37,835 nucleotides of DNA from an uncultured Dorea sp. (GCA_947652615.1 CANTDX010000035.1:1-37835); one strand, 5' to 3'; positions 17,269-26,051 are shown, counted from the first letter of the stretch. The notes: generated from the sequence alone by a model not told the origin. Made by a program: numbers and translations.

Positions 17269-17394
17269 AACAGACCTTTGAAGTTTTTTATATGTATATG
17301 CAGAAATAAGGATAGTATGCAGGAATGGGAAGGCACATATTTTCAAAACAGACATATGATAGGATAGATACTTATTTCTTAGGAGAGAGCGCGA

Positions 17395-17751
17395 ATGGAC
17401 AATCGACTTCCTTATTATATGACCTATCCAATGCCGTTTCTGTATGAAGAAGACAGGAGCATGAGAAGAGACCTGGATTACATGAAGAGCATCTACCCTA
17501 TGGCGGCGAAACGCCTGATTCCTTACGTGGAGGAGGAATGCGACCGGATGGAGTACAGCGGGAGCATGATGTATGACGAATATCCGGATCAGCTGCAGCT
17601 TCGTATGATGTGCAGGCGGATCTACGACCAGGTGGCGGAAGAGGAAGAGAATGCGGGAGAGTGGCTGATGGATCTGATACAGGTTATGGCGTACCATGAG
17701 CTGTGCCAGAGGAGATGTGAGTACAGAGAATACCGGAGAAAATATTACTGA
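17395..17751 (+). CDS. Small conserved hypothetical protein, tyrosine- and methionine-rich
   Basis: The 118-residue protein has no family I can name. It is rich in Tyr, Met, Arg and Glu, starts MDNRLPYYMTYPMPFLYEED and ends with RRCEYREYRRKYY. It looks helical (YMKSIYPMAAKRLIPYVEEE and a C-terminal LMDLIQVMAYHEL). No signal peptide, membrane segment or metal motif is visible. AGGAGAG lies 7-8 bases before the ATG, so it is very likely translated. It is divergent from the DUF885 gene across a 126-base gap and is separated from the next gene by a promoter-like site and a hairpin. Function unknown. Confidence 0.7.
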   Translation: MDNRLPYYMTYPMPFLYEEDRSMRRDLDYMKSIYPMAAKRLIPYVEEECDRMEYSGSMMYDEYPDQLQLRMMCRRIYDQVAEEEENAGEWLMDLIQVMAYHELCQRRCEYREYRRKYY

Positions 17752-17773
17752 TCTGGACGGATAGCCGAAAGTG

Positions 17774-17836
17774 TGGTAAAATATTCCTCATAAATGCCCT
17801 GTTTTATGCCGTGGTGCATCGGCACACTAGGCATAA
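17774..17836 (+). promoter_or_regulatory. Extended -10 promoter and leader hairpin before the shikimate-kinase-like gene
   Basis: TGGTAAAAT at 17774-17782 fits an extended -10 element. TTATGCC (17804-17810) pairs perfectly with GGCATAA (17830-17836), and GTGC/GCAC pair inside it. There is no T tract, so it is not an evident terminator. The role is unknown. Confidence 0.4.
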
Positions 17837-17866
17837 GCAGCGGCAGAAGATAAGGGGGGAGAGCTG

Positions 17867-18364
17867 GTGGATAACATCATATTCATTGGCATGCCGGCCG
17901 TGGGTAAGAGCACGGTGGGAGTCATTGTCGCCAAGAGGCTTGGATATCGTTTCGTAGATACGGATATCCTGATACAGGAGGAGGAAGGGAAGCTGCTCAA
18001 GGATATCATCAGGGAGAAGGGGATCAAAGGCTTTCTCGAGGTGGAGGACCGCGTGAATTCCCGCGTGAACACGAAGAAGACGGTGATATCACCGGGCGGG
18101 AGCGTTATATATTGCGAGAATGCGATGAAGCATTATAAAGAGATCGGTAAGATCGTATATCTGCAGGCATCCTTCGAGACGATCGACAGGAGGCTGAACA
18201 ATGCGCGGAGCAGAGGGGTCGTACTGAGGAAGGATCAGACCTTGAAGGATCTCTATGATGAGAGGGTTGCATTGTGTGAGAGATATGCCGATCTGACCAT
18301 ATGCGAAGACGGATTGAGGCTTGAAGATACCATCCAGAAGGTGTTGGAAGCGTTGGCAGAGTAA
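17867..18364 (+). CDS. Shikimate-kinase-like P-loop kinase with altered substrate-binding residues
   Basis: The 165-residue protein has the P-loop GMPAVGKST, the DTD motif and overall length of AroK-type shikimate kinases. The start is GTG with GGGGGGAGAG upstream. However, residues known to bind shikimate in AroK differ. The 'GFRxxE' arginine is Leu here (GFLEVED), and the 'TGGGS' loop is SPGGS. The lid RPLL becomes RGVVL, and the following 'NPLYEEIAD' becomes VALCERYAD. ATP binding therefore looks intact, while shikimate binding is doubtful. No other aro genes are nearby. It would usually be annotated aroK, but a kinase for another small substrate is as likely. Confidence 0.7.
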   Translation: MDNIIFIGMPAVGKSTVGVIVAKRLGYRFVDTDILIQEEEGKLLKDIIREKGIKGFLEVEDRVNSRVNTKKTVISPGGSVIYCENAMKHYKEIGKIVYLQASFETIDRRLNNARSRGVVLRKDQTLKDLYDERVALCERYADLTICEDGLRLEDTIQKVLEALAE

Positions 18365-18403
18365 TAATTATTACGAACTATTTACATGTTTATTAAAAAA
18401 TAT

Positions 18404-18431
18404 TTTACAAATACGAAATTTATGGTATAAT
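18404..18431 (+). promoter_or_regulatory. Promoter upstream of murA
   Basis: TTTACA (18404-18409), 16-base spacer and TATAAT (18426-18431) preceded by TG (extended -10). Transcription would begin near 18438, giving a leader of about 145 bases before murA. Confidence 0.7.
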
Positions 18432-18494
18432 ATGAACGCATTAAAAACCAGAGATTTCCGAGAGTAGATTTTTTAATTATACAGATAATATATA

Positions 18495-18545
18495 ATACCA
18501 GGGGCAAAAAGGTCAAAAAGCTGATGCGAACTTATCCGTGGTATC
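18495..18545 (+). promoter_or_regulatory. Structured leader element before murA, class unknown
   Basis: ATACCA near 18496 can pair with TGGTAT near 18539, and the adjacent GGGG and TCC can extend the stem past a bulged G. The enclosed sequence contains two GGTC/GCTG segments in A-rich context and GATGCGAAC. It does not match any riboswitch consensus I can recall. It lies in the about 145-base leader between the promoter and murA. Confidence 0.3.
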
Positions 18546-18582
18546 ATTGAGAAATTAAAAAAATAGATATTGAGGTGCAACG

Positions 18583-19875
18583 ATGGAGCAATATATAATT
18601 AAAGGCGGCCATCCGCTTGTTGGAGAAGTAGAGATTGGCGGAGCGAAGAACGCGGCTTTGGCGATTCTTGCTGCGGCGATCATGACAGATGAGACTGTAC
18701 TGGTTGATAATCTGCCGGACGTGAATGATATCAATGTATTACTGGATGCGGTTTCGGGGATAGGAGCGGCAGTTCACAGAGTGGACCGCCACACTGTCAG
18801 GATCAACGGGAAGAATATCGACAGTATTGACATAGAGTACGATTATATCAAGAAGATCAGAGCGTCTTATTATCTTCTGGGAGCGCTGCTTGGGAAGTAT
18901 AAGCATGCGGAGGTTGCGCTTCCGGGCGGATGCAACATAGGGAGCAGGCCCATCGACCAACATCTGAAGGGCTTCCGTGCCCTTGGCGCGGATGTTGAGA
19001 TCAGACATGGCAAGATCATCGCTGAGGCGGACCGTCTGGTCGGCAAGCATATTTATTTTGACGTGGTCAGCGTAGGGGCGACCATCAATGTGATGATGGC
19101 TGCGACTATGGCGGAAGGTCTGACCATTATGGAGAATGTGGCGAAGGAGCCGCATGTGGTAGACGTGGCGAACTTCCTGAACAGTATGGGAGCGAACATC
19201 AGAGGCGCGGGTACGGATGTGATCAAGATCCGCGGCGTGCAGCGTCTGCATCGTTCGGAGTATTCTGTTATTCCTGATCAGATCGAAGCGGGAACATTTA
19301 TGTTCGCGGCGGCGGCTACAAGAGGCGACGTTACGGTTATGAACGTGATCCCGAAGCATCTTGAGGCCACGATCGCGAAGCTGATAGAGATAGGCTGCGA
19401 GGTGGAAGAGTTCGACGATGCCGTGCGAGTGGTTTCCAAGGGGGATTTGAACAGTACCCATGTCAAGACATTGCCGTATCCGGGATTCCCGACAGATATG
19501 CAGCCGCAGATCGGAGTGACGCTGGCTCTGTGCCGGGGGACAAGTACGATCACGGAGAGTATCTTCGAGAATCGGTTCAAATATCTGGATGAGCTGGCAA
19601 GAATGGGCGCGAATATCAAGGTTGAGGGTAATTCGGCGACGATAGAAGGGATCAAACGTTTCTCGGGAGCGAGGGTCTGTGCACCAGATCTGCGCGCGGG
19701 TGCGGCGCTCTGTATCGCGGGCCTGGCAGCAGACGGGATTACGATCGTCGATGATATTGTATATATCCAGAGAGGATATGAGAGATTCGAGGAGAAGCTT
19801 CGCGGGATCGGGGCGATCATGGAGAGGGTCGGCTCGAATAAGGAGATTCAGAAGTTTCGGTTGAAAGTAGGTTAA
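18583..19875 (+). CDS. murA: UDP-N-acetylglucosamine 1-carboxyvinyltransferase (MurA)
   Basis: The enzyme transfers enolpyruvate from PEP to UDP-GlcNAc, the first committed step of peptidoglycan synthesis, in the cytoplasm. The 430-residue protein has the N-terminal IIKGGHPLVGEVEIGGAKNA, the active-site loop LPGGCNIGSRPIDQH with the fosfomycin-target Cys117, and the C-terminal AGAALCIAGLAADGITIVDD. The start ATG follows GAGGTG. Firmicutes often carry two MurA paralogues, and this sequence does not show which one it is. It has its own promoter and a terminator downstream. Confidence 0.93.
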   Translation: MEQYIIKGGHPLVGEVEIGGAKNAALAILAAAIMTDETVLVDNLPDVNDINVLLDAVSGIGAAVHRVDRHTVRINGKNIDSIDIEYDYIKKIRASYYLLGALLGKYKHAEVALPGGCNIGSRPIDQHLKGFRALGADVEIRHGKIIAEADRLVGKHIYFDVVSVGATINVMMAATMAEGLTIMENVAKEPHVVDVANFLNSMGANIRGAGTDVIKIRGVQRLHRSEYSVIPDQIEAGTFMFAAAATRGDVTVMNVIPKHLEATIAKLIEIGCEVEEFDDAVRVVSKGDLNSTHVKTLPYPGFPTDMQPQIGVTLALCRGTSTITESIFENRFKYLDELARMGANIKVEGNSATIEGIKRFSGARVCAPDLRAGAALCIAGLAADGITIVDDIVYIQRGYERFEEKLRGIGAIMERVGSNKEIQKFRLKVG

Positions 19876-19893
19876 GAATAGAACAGGAATAGG

Positions 19894-19930
19894 GGACTGA
19901 CAGGAGTTGATTCTGCCGGTCCTCGTTTTT
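19894..19930 (+). terminator. Rho-independent terminator after murA
   Basis: GGACTGACAG (19894-19903) pairs with CTGCCGGTCC (19913-19922) with one mismatch, followed shortly by five T (19926-19930). Confidence 0.7.
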
Positions 19931-19933
19931 GCA

Positions 19934-19962
19934 TTGTTAAAATGATTGTATCGTGTTAGAAT
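19934..19962 (+). promoter_or_regulatory. Promoter for the GH3 glucosidase gene
   Basis: TTGTTA (19934-19939), 17-base spacer, TAGAAT (19957-19962), directly after the murA terminator. Confidence 0.5.
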
Positions 19963-20006
19963 AATTCTAAATGTTTCATATAACTTTAGTTACAGGAGGA
20001 GAATTC

Positions 20007-22568
20007 ATGAAGATCAAGGAACGTAGATTGCCGGGTACAATGTCCGCAGAGATATCCGACAGGGAGATCAGGCATCGAAAGCTTGCCAGGCGTGCGGCGG
20101 CAGAGGGATTCGTACTGCTTAAGAATAAGGACGGCTTACTGCCCATAGAGAGGGGGAGCAGGCTTGCCCTGTATGGCGCAGGAGCCGGGAGGACCGTCAA
20201 GGGCGGAACGGGCTCAGGGGATGTGAACGAGCGTGACAGCATTTCCATCTATCAGGGGCTTCGGCAGGCAGGATATGAGATCACCAGTGAGGATTGGATC
20301 CTTGCCTATGACCGTCTGTATGAGGAGGAGCGCTTAAGGTGGAGGGACGATATATTATGCAGGATGGACAGGCCGGGAGCCAAGTTTTTTGATGAATATT
20401 CTACGACGCCGTTTCAGGTTCCGTGCGGTCCGGGGATCGACACGGAGGCGGCGAAGCAGGACGGCGCGGATATTGCGGTGTTCGTCTTAAGCCGTGTCGC
20501 GGGAGAGAATGCAGACCGCAGAGATACGCCGGGGGATTATAAGCTTACATCCGAGGAGCGGGCGCTGCTTAACCAGATATCGGAGTCTTACAGGTCTATC
20601 GTGTTGGCGGTCAATATCGGAGGGCTTGTCGATCTTGGATTCACGGAGGAATTACCCAATGTTGACGCGATCCTGCAGTTCGTACAGGCGGGACAGGAAG
20701 GCGGCAGCGCGTTCGCGGACGTCCTGTCAGGGGATGTGACGCCGAGCGGGAAGCTTGCGGATACCTGGGCGGCGAGCTATGAGGATTATCCGAATGCGCA
20801 GACATTCAGCCATAAGAACGGCAATACAGAGACAGAGAAGTATGAGGAAGGCATATTTGTAGGATACCGGTATTTTGATACGTTTGATGTTCCGGCGCTC
20901 TATGGGTTCGGATACGGGCTTTCATACACCAGCTTCGAGACGCAGGTGCGGGCGGTGCGCAAGGTGCGGACGGATGCGGACAAACCGGGGATCGAGGTAG
21001 ATGTCTCCGTTAAGAATACGGGGGATCGCTATGCGGGGAAGGAAGTGGTACAGGTATATGTATCCTGCCCGCAGAAGAAGCTTGTGAAGGAATTCCGCCG
21101 TCTGTCGGCGTTTGCGAAGACCGGGCTGCTTGCACCGGGCGAATCCCAGGAATTGAGTCTGTCTTTTGCTATGGATAAGTTGGCTTCTTATCATGAAGAG
21201 GGTGCCGTCTGGATGCTGGAGGAGGGTACCTACGGGATCTGGGCAGGGAACTCTCTTGGATCTGCCGTGCTTGCCGGAGCAATCCATCTGGACGGGGATG
21301 CCGTTACGGTGCGGTGCGGACATATCTGCCCGCTTAAGGAAGAGCTTACGGAGATCATGCCTGATTTGGCAAATGTATCTAAGAAGGAATCTGAATGGCT
21401 TGCGAAGGCGGAAAGCCTTACGATCCCTCCGGCGGAGGTTCATGCCGGGGAGATCGAGGCCGAAGAGATCGTATATACAGAGATGCCGGAGACTTTGCCG
21501 GGACCGGCAGGAGAGATCGTTCAGAAGCTGTCGGCGGATCAGTTGATCCAGTTAGCGACTGGGGATCCGGGTAAAGGACAGGAGAGTGCGCTTGGCTCTG
21601 CCGGTATCACGGTTCCGGGTTCGGCGGCGGAGACGTCGTCAGCGGCGGCTGGGGATCCGTGGAATGTTGCGGCTATGGTATTGGCGGACGGTCCGGCGGG
21701 CCTGCGATTGAACCAGACCTATCAGGTGGCGGACGGAGAGATCGTGAAGGAGAGCTTCATGAAGTCTCTGGAGAAGGGCTTCTTCATGCCTGAGACGGAG
21801 AGTGTGGGAACGACCTATTATCAGTATTGTACGGCGATTCCGGTGGGAACGCTGCTTGCGCAGACCTGGAATACCGAATTGATCGAAGAGGTCGGGGAGA
21901 TGATCGGCAGTGAGATGGAAGAGTTCGGCGTGACGCTTTGGCTGGCTCCGGGCATGAATATCCACCGGAATCCACTGTGCGGGCGTAATTTCGAATATTA
22001 TTCCGAGGACCCGCTGCTCTCCGGGAAGATGGCGTCTGCCATGACCCTGGGAGTGCAGAAGCATCCGGGCGTGGGAACGACGATCAAGCATTTCGCGTGC
22101 AACAATCAGGAGGATAACCGGATGGGGTCGGATTCTGTGGTATCGGAGCGTGCATTGAGGGAGATCTACCTGAAAGGCTTCGAGATCGCGGTGAAGGAGT
22201 CCCAGCCCATGAGCATCATGACGTCCTACAATATGATCAACGGGGTACACGCCGCGAATTCCTTCGACATCTGCAAGAAGGCGGCAAGAGACGAATGGGG
22301 CTTCGCAGGGGCGGTCATGACCGACTGGACGACCACGACGGATTCTACGGGCGGGATCTGCACCGCGCCGGGATGCATCCGTGCCGGGAATGATATGATC
22401 ATGCCGGGAACACATCAGGATCACGAGGAGATCCGGCGGGCGCTTGAGGACGGAAGCCTGACACTTCGGGAGCTTAGATGGTGCGTATATAATACGGTCC
22501 GGCTGAGTCTGCAGTCGAACCAGTACGAGGGTGCGGTGAGTTACGGTGGGCAGTTCAAGACCGTTTAA
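20007..22568 (+). CDS. GH3 family beta-glucosidase, domain-permuted
   Basis: ATG 20007 is chosen because AGGAGGAG ends a few bases before it; the frame opens earlier at 19971. The 853-residue protein has the GH3 domains in reversed order. Residues about 20-260 are the C-terminal GH3 sandwich (AAAEGFVLLKNKDGLLPIE, LYGAGAGRTVKGGTGSGDVN). They are followed by a fibronectin-III-like domain (EVVQVYVSCPQKKLVKEFR, EEGTYGIWAGNS) and then the TIM-barrel catalytic domain with LAPGMNIHRNPLCGRNFEYY, TTIKHFACNNQEDNR and the nucleophile segment FAGAVMTDW. Such permuted forms are known in ruminal Clostridia (Ruminococcus albus, Butyrivibrio). There is no signal peptide, so it probably cleaves beta-glucosides taken into the cell. 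The exact sugar is not determined. Confidence 0.88.
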   Translation: MKIKERRLPGTMSAEISDREIRHRKLARRAAAEGFVLLKNKDGLLPIERGSRLALYGAGAGRTVKGGTGSGDVNERDSISIYQGLRQAGYEITSEDWILAYDRLYEEERLRWRDDILCRMDRPGAKFFDEYSTTPFQVPCGPGIDTEAAKQDGADIAVFVLSRVAGENADRRDTPGDYKLTSEERALLNQISESYRSIVLAVNIGGLVDLGFTEELPNVDAILQFVQAGQEGGSAFADVLSGDVTPSGKLADTWAASYEDYPNAQTFSHKNGNTETEKYEEGIFVGYRYFDTFDVPALYGFGYGLSYTSFETQVRAVRKVRTDADKPGIEVDVSVKNTGDRYAGKEVVQVYVSCPQKKLVKEFRRLSAFAKTGLLAPGESQELSLSFAMDKLASYHEEGAVWMLEEGTYGIWAGNSLGSAVLAGAIHLDGDAVTVRCGHICPLKEELTEIMPDLANVSKKESEWLAKAESLTIPPAEVHAGEIEAEEIVYTEMPETLPGPAGEIVQKLSADQLIQLATGDPGKGQESALGSAGITVPGSAAETSSAAAGDPWNVAAMVLADGPAGLRLNQTYQVADGEIVKESFMKSLEKGFFMPETESVGTTYYQYCTAIPVGTLLAQTWNTELIEEVGEMIGSEMEEFGVTLWLAPGMNIHRNPLCGRNFEYYSEDPLLSGKMASAMTLGVQKHPGVGTTIKHFACNNQEDNRMGSDSVVSERALREIYLKGFEIAVKESQPMSIMTSYNMINGVHAANSFDICKKAARDEWGFAGAVMTDWTTTTDSTGGICTAPGCIRAGNDMIMPGTHQDHEEIRRALEDGSLTLRELRWCVYNTVRLSLQSNQYEGAVSYGGQFKTV

Positions 22569-22593
22569 GGGCTGCGAAGCGGGCCGGCAGCCC
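22569..22593 (+). other. Perfect hairpin after the glucosidase stop
   Basis: GGGCTGC (22569-22575) and GCAGCCC (22587-22593) are perfect complements with an 11-base loop. No T tract follows, so it is at most a weak transcription end or RNA-stability element between the glucosidase and recQ. Confidence 0.35.
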
Positions 22594-22633
22594 GTGCAGC
22601 GCTATTAGAGACAAAAAGGGGGAACAGCAGCGC

Positions 22634-24472
22634 ATGAACGCGGCAGAGATATTAAAGAAATATTTTGGATACGATACATTCCGTCAGGGGCAGGAGGACA
22701 TCATACGCTCCATCCTGTCGGGAAGGGATGTGCTGGCGATCATGCCTACCGGCGCCGGCAAGTCCGTCTGCTATCAGGTTCCGGCGCTGATGCTTCCCGG
22801 TATCACGCTGGTGGTATCGCCGCTGATCTCCCTGATGCAGGACCAGGTGAAGTCCCTGAATGAGGCGGGGATCCACGCGGCATTTATCAATTCTGCACTG
22901 ACAGAGGCGCAGATATCCAAGGCTCTTGATTTTGCGGCCAGGGGCGTGTATAAGATCATCTATGTGGCGCCGGAACGCTTAGAGAGCGGAAGGTTCCTGC
23001 GGTTTGCGGCCAATACCGACATCTCTATGGTGACGGTGGACGAGGCCCACTGCATCTCCCAGTGGGGGCAGGATTTCAGGCCGAGTTATCTGAAGATCGT
23101 TGATTTTATAGACGGTCTGCCGAAGCGCCCGATCATCAGCGCATTTACGGCGACGGCAACCGGGGAGGTGAAGACGGATATCGAGTGCATTCTTCGTCTG
23201 GGGCGCCCCGATGTGACGGTGACGGGATTCGACCGGGAGAATCTGTATTACAGCGTGGAGCATATCGCGGGAAAGAAGAAGGATGATTTCGTCGTTGACT
23301 ATATCGAGAAGCATCCGGGAGAGAGCGGGATCATCTACTGTGCAACGCGGAAGAATGTGGACAATCTGTATGAGAAGCTGTTCAAGCGGGGTGTCCCGGT
23401 GACCAGCTATCACGCGGGGATCGACAATCATATCCGTAAGAAGAACCAGGATGATTTCATCTATGACCGGGCGCTTGTGGTGGTGGCCACCAATGCGTTT
23501 GGGATGGGGATCGACAAGTCCAATGTAAGATATGTGATCCACTACAACATGCCTCAGAGCATGGAGAATTATTATCAGGAGGCGGGGCGTGCAGGGCGTG
23601 ACGGGGAGAATTCCCAGTGTATTCTGCTGTTTTCCGCCCAGGATGTGATCATCGCGAGATTCCTTCTGGATCAGAAGGAATTCGAGGATATGGATGAAGA
23701 GGATATTGAACTGATCAGGCAGCGGGACACCTACAGGCTTCAGGTCATGGAGGGGTATTGCAAGAGGGCCGCTTGTCTCAGGAATTATATACTGGAGTAT
23801 TTCGGCGAGAAGATAAGCCAGCCCTGCGGCAACTGCGGGAATTGTCACGGTAATTTTACAGAGATGGATATGACGGATGCGGCCAAATGGGTGGTCAACT
23901 GTATCGCGGAGACCAGGGGAAGATTCGGCAAGAATATTGTGTCGGGAACGCTGGTCGGCGCGAACCGCGCAAGGCTTCGGGAGGTAGGAGCGACCTCGTA
24001 CAGATCCTACGGGGCTTTGGAGCAGGTAAATGAGAAGGATGTCCAGACGTTGATCGACCAGATGATTATGGATGGTTATATTGTTCAGTCGGGAGAATAC
24101 CGCGTCCTCCAGATGGGTGATATCAGCGGGTTGAAGCGCGAAGAAGCCCGTGTGATGATCCGGAAGTCTCAGGAGAAGGAGATCCCGGCCGCCGCCAGGA
24201 AGAAGGCGCGGAGCACGGACGCCCTCACCGGCGCAGGATTCCAGTTGTTCGAGAGGCTTAAGGGGCTTCGGACGGCGATTGCGAAGGAGGAAGGGATGCC
24301 CCCTTATATCGTGTTCAGCGATAAGACGCTGATCGACATGTGCGTTAAGCTCCCGAGAGATAAGCAGGGGATGCTCGCGGTATCTGGCGTCGGGGAGAAT
24401 AAGTACAGCAAGTACGGGGAGAGGTTCATGGATGCGGTCAAGGAGTTCGCTGCGGAGCATCCGGGTATGTGA
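22634..24472 (+). CDS. recQ: ATP-dependent DNA helicase RecQ
   Basis: This SF2 3'-5' helicase (612 residues) works in recombination and fork repair. It shows the Q-like FGYDTFRQGQEDII, motif I MPTGAGKSVCYQ (about 38-49), motif II VDEAHCISQWGQDFRPSY, motif III SAFTATAT, motif V/VI ATNAFGMGIDKSNVR and YYQEAGRAGRDG. A zinc-binding cluster follows (CKRAACLRNYI and QPCGNCGNC), then the winged-helix region and a C-terminal HRDC domain (LFERLKGLRTAIAKEEGMPP). All parts of a standard RecQ are present. GGGGGA precedes the start. It is 65 bases downstream of the glucosidase gene; the two are functionally unrelated. Confidence 0.93.
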   Translation: MNAAEILKKYFGYDTFRQGQEDIIRSILSGRDVLAIMPTGAGKSVCYQVPALMLPGITLVVSPLISLMQDQVKSLNEAGIHAAFINSALTEAQISKALDFAARGVYKIIYVAPERLESGRFLRFAANTDISMVTVDEAHCISQWGQDFRPSYLKIVDFIDGLPKRPIISAFTATATGEVKTDIECILRLGRPDVTVTGFDRENLYYSVEHIAGKKKDDFVVDYIEKHPGESGIIYCATRKNVDNLYEKLFKRGVPVTSYHAGIDNHIRKKNQDDFIYDRALVVVATNAFGMGIDKSNVRYVIHYNMPQSMENYYQEAGRAGRDGENSQCILLFSAQDVIIARFLLDQKEFEDMDEEDIELIRQRDTYRLQVMEGYCKRAACLRNYILEYFGEKISQPCGNCGNCHGNFTEMDMTDAAKWVVNCIAETRGRFGKNIVSGTLVGANRARLREVGATSYRSYGALEQVNEKDVQTLIDQMIMDGYIVQSGEYRVLQMGDISGLKREEARVMIRKSQEKEIPAAARKKARSTDALTGAGFQLFERLKGLRTAIAKEEGMPPYIVFSDKTLIDMCVKLPRDKQGMLAVSGVGENKYSKYGERFMDAVKEFAAEHPGM

Positions 24473-24477
24473 TAAGC

Positions 24478-24511
24478 GGCGGTATGGAGTATACTGGAAA
24501 TTTATGCCGCC
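24478..24511 (+). terminator. Stem-loop after recQ, possible terminator
   Basis: GGCGGTAT (24478-24485) and ATGCCGCC (24504-24511) form an 8-bp stem with one wobble, starting 5 bases after the recQ stop. No long T tract follows. Confidence 0.4.
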
Positions 24512-24514
24512 ATA

Positions 24515-24543
24515 TTGACAACTCACAGAAAAGAGAGTATATT
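24515..24543 (+). promoter_or_regulatory. Promoter for the SAM riboswitch-metK transcript
   Basis: TTGACA (24515-24520), 17-base spacer, TATATT (24538-24543): near-consensus sigma-A promoter. Transcription would start about 30 bases before the riboswitch P1 stem. Confidence 0.85.
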
Positions 24544-24579
24544 TATATACGGAATACATAACTTAATAATGCAGACTTT

Positions 24580-24678
24580 CTCTTATTCAGAGCAGTGGAG
24601 ATACAAAGGATCTATGAAGCTGCGGCAACCCCCGGTCTGGGAAGGTGCCAACCTGAGCGAGCAATCGAACAATAAGAG
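24580..24678 (+). promoter_or_regulatory. SAM-I riboswitch (S-box) aptamer
   Basis: P1 is formed by CTCTTATT (24580-24587) and AATAAGAG (24671-24678). The conserved S-box core is visible: CAGAGCAGTGGAG, then GAAGCTGCGGCAACC, GGAAGGTGCCAACC and GAGCGAGCAATCGAAC. The element binds S-adenosylmethionine. With the terminator at 24701-24727 it should switch off metK when SAM is plentiful. The position upstream of a SAM synthetase gene matches established S-box regulation in Firmicutes. Confidence 0.95.
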
Positions 24679-24700
24679 GATTGGTTTATGAGATATAAAG

Positions 24701-24727
24701 CAGTCCGCTTAGTGCGGGCTGTTTTTT
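24701..24727 (+). terminator. Riboswitch-controlled terminator before metK
   Basis: CAGTCCGC (24701-24708), loop TTAGT, GCGGGCTG (24714-24721), then six T (24722-24727). It lies 22 bases after the SAM aptamer, as expected for transcription attenuation. Confidence 0.9.
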
Positions 24728-24792
24728 CGTCTTAGCATGCTGAACAGCAAAGAGAAAGTATGCGGTCATCAAGAGAAAAGGAGTGGAAGATA

Positions 24793-25980
24793 ATGGAAAG
24801 ACATTTATTCACATCAGAATCAGTAACAGAAGGACATCCGGATAAGATGTGTGATCAGATCTCGGACGCGATCCTGGATGCGTTGATGGCGCAGGATCCT
24901 ATGAGCCGCGTGGCTTGCGAGACCAGTACCACTACAGGGCTTGTCCTGGTTATGGGAGAGATCACGACGAAGGCGTATGTGGACATTCAGAAGATCGTGA
25001 GAGAGACGATCAAAGAGATCGGTTATGTGCGTGGGAAATTCGGGTTTGACGCGGAGACCTGCGGCGTACTTACGGCAATTGACGAGCAGTCAAGCGACAT
25101 TGCAATGGGTGTTGACAAGGCATTAGAAGCCAAAGAGAACAAGATGTCGGAGGAAGAGATCGAGGCGATCGGCGCAGGGGATCAGGGTATGATGTTCGGG
25201 TATGCGTCTGACGAGACGCCGGAGCTGATGCCGTATCCGATCGCATTGGCGCACAAGCTGTCAAGGAGATTAGCAGAGGTGCGCAAGGACGGTACGCTGT
25301 CTTACTTAAGACCGGACGGGAAGTCTCAGGTGACGGTCGAGTATAACGAGGAAGGAGTTCCGACAAGACTGGACGCGGTAGTCCTGTCTACTCAGCATGA
25401 CCCGGATGTGACCCAGGAGCAGATCCATGAGGATATCAGGAAATATGTATTTGACGCGGTGATTCCGGCAGATATGGTGGATGCTGAGACGAAGTTCTTC
25501 ATCAATCCGACCGGACGGTTTGTGATCGGAGGACCGCACGGAGACAGCGGCCTTACCGGGCGCAAGATCATCGTAGATACCTACGGCGGAATGGCACGCC
25601 ACGGCGGCGGCGCTTTCTCCGGGAAGGACTGCACGAAGGTAGACCGTTCCGCGGCTTACGCGGCGCGCTATGTTGCCAAGAATATTGTGGCGGCAGGCCT
25701 TGCCAAGAAGTGTGAGATCCAGTTGTCCTATGCCATCGGTGTAGCGCATCCGACTTCTATTATGGTGGATACCTTCGGAACTGGCAAGATCAGCAATGAG
25801 AAGCTGGTAGATATGATCCGGGAGAACTTCGACCTTCGTCCGGCGGGCATCATCGAGATGCTGAACTTAAGAAGGCCGATCTATAAGCAGACGGCGGCTT
25901 ACGGGCATTTCGGACGCACCGACCTGGATCTGCCATGGGAGAAGACGGACAAGGCAGAGCTGCTGAAGAAATACTTATAA
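24793..25980 (+). CDS. metK: S-adenosylmethionine synthetase (methionine adenosyltransferase)
   Basis: The enzyme makes SAM from methionine and ATP. The reading frame opens at 24760, but ATG 24793 is the right start. AAAAGGAG lies upstream and the protein begins with the family N-terminus [20 protein letters not shown]. That gives 395 residues, the normal length. Other signatures are [12 protein letters not shown] and [19 protein letters not shown], both diagnostic for MetK. Expression is controlled by the SAM riboswitch and terminator upstream. SAM from this gene would also serve the several methyltransferases and the radical SAM enzyme of the window, although they are not co-transcribed. 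Confidence 0.97.
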   Translation: MERHLFTSESVTEGHPDKMCDQISDAILDALMAQDPMSRVACETSTTTGLVLVMGEITTKAYVDIQKIVRETIKEIGYVRGKFGFDAETCGVLTAIDEQSSDIAMGVDKALEAKENKMSEEEIEAIGAGDQGMMFGYASDETPELMPYPIALAHKLSRRLAEVRKDGTLSYLRPDGKSQVTVEYNEEGVPTRLDAVVLSTQHDPDVTQEQIHEDIRKYVFDAVIPADMVDAETKFFINPTGRFVIGGPHGDSGLTGRKIIVDTYGGMARHGGGAFSGKDCTKVDRSAAYAARYVAKNIVAAGLAKKCEIQLSYAIGVAHPTSIMVDTFGTGKISNEKLVDMIRENFDLRPAGIIEMLNLRRPIYKQTAAYGHFGRTDLDLPWEKTDKAELLKKYL

Positions 25981-26012
25981 AGCTATTTATAAAAATTTTA
26001 TAATAAGTTTAT

Positions 26013-26040
26013 GGACGCTTTGATGTGAAGCGTCCTTTTT
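26013..26040 (+). terminator. Rho-independent terminator after metK
   Basis: GGACGCTT (26013-26020), 7-base loop, AAGCGTCC (26028-26035), followed by TTTTT (26036-26040). A perfect 8-bp stem. Confidence 0.92.
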
Positions 26041-26042
26041 CG

Positions 26043-26051
26043 TGCTATACT
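26043..26051 (+). promoter_or_regulatory. Possible extended -10 promoter for the two-component system
   Basis: TGCTATACT (26043-26051) fits TGn-TATACT. No clear -35 is seen because the upstream bases belong to the metK terminator. Confidence 0.4.

Noticed and set aside
17269..17697. N-terminal extension of the DUF885 frame
   Set aside because: It overlaps the 118-residue gene on the + strand and would put the signal anchor in the middle of the protein; ATG 17268 is better supported.
18495..18545. Known riboswitch class before murA
   Set aside because: Compared mentally with SAM, c-di-GMP, THF, preQ1, glutamine, fluoride and ZTP consensuses; none fits.
22979..24559. 526-codon open frame on the - strand
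   Set aside because: It lies antisense over all of recQ, has no ribosome binding site and a composition typical of a GC-rich shadow frame.
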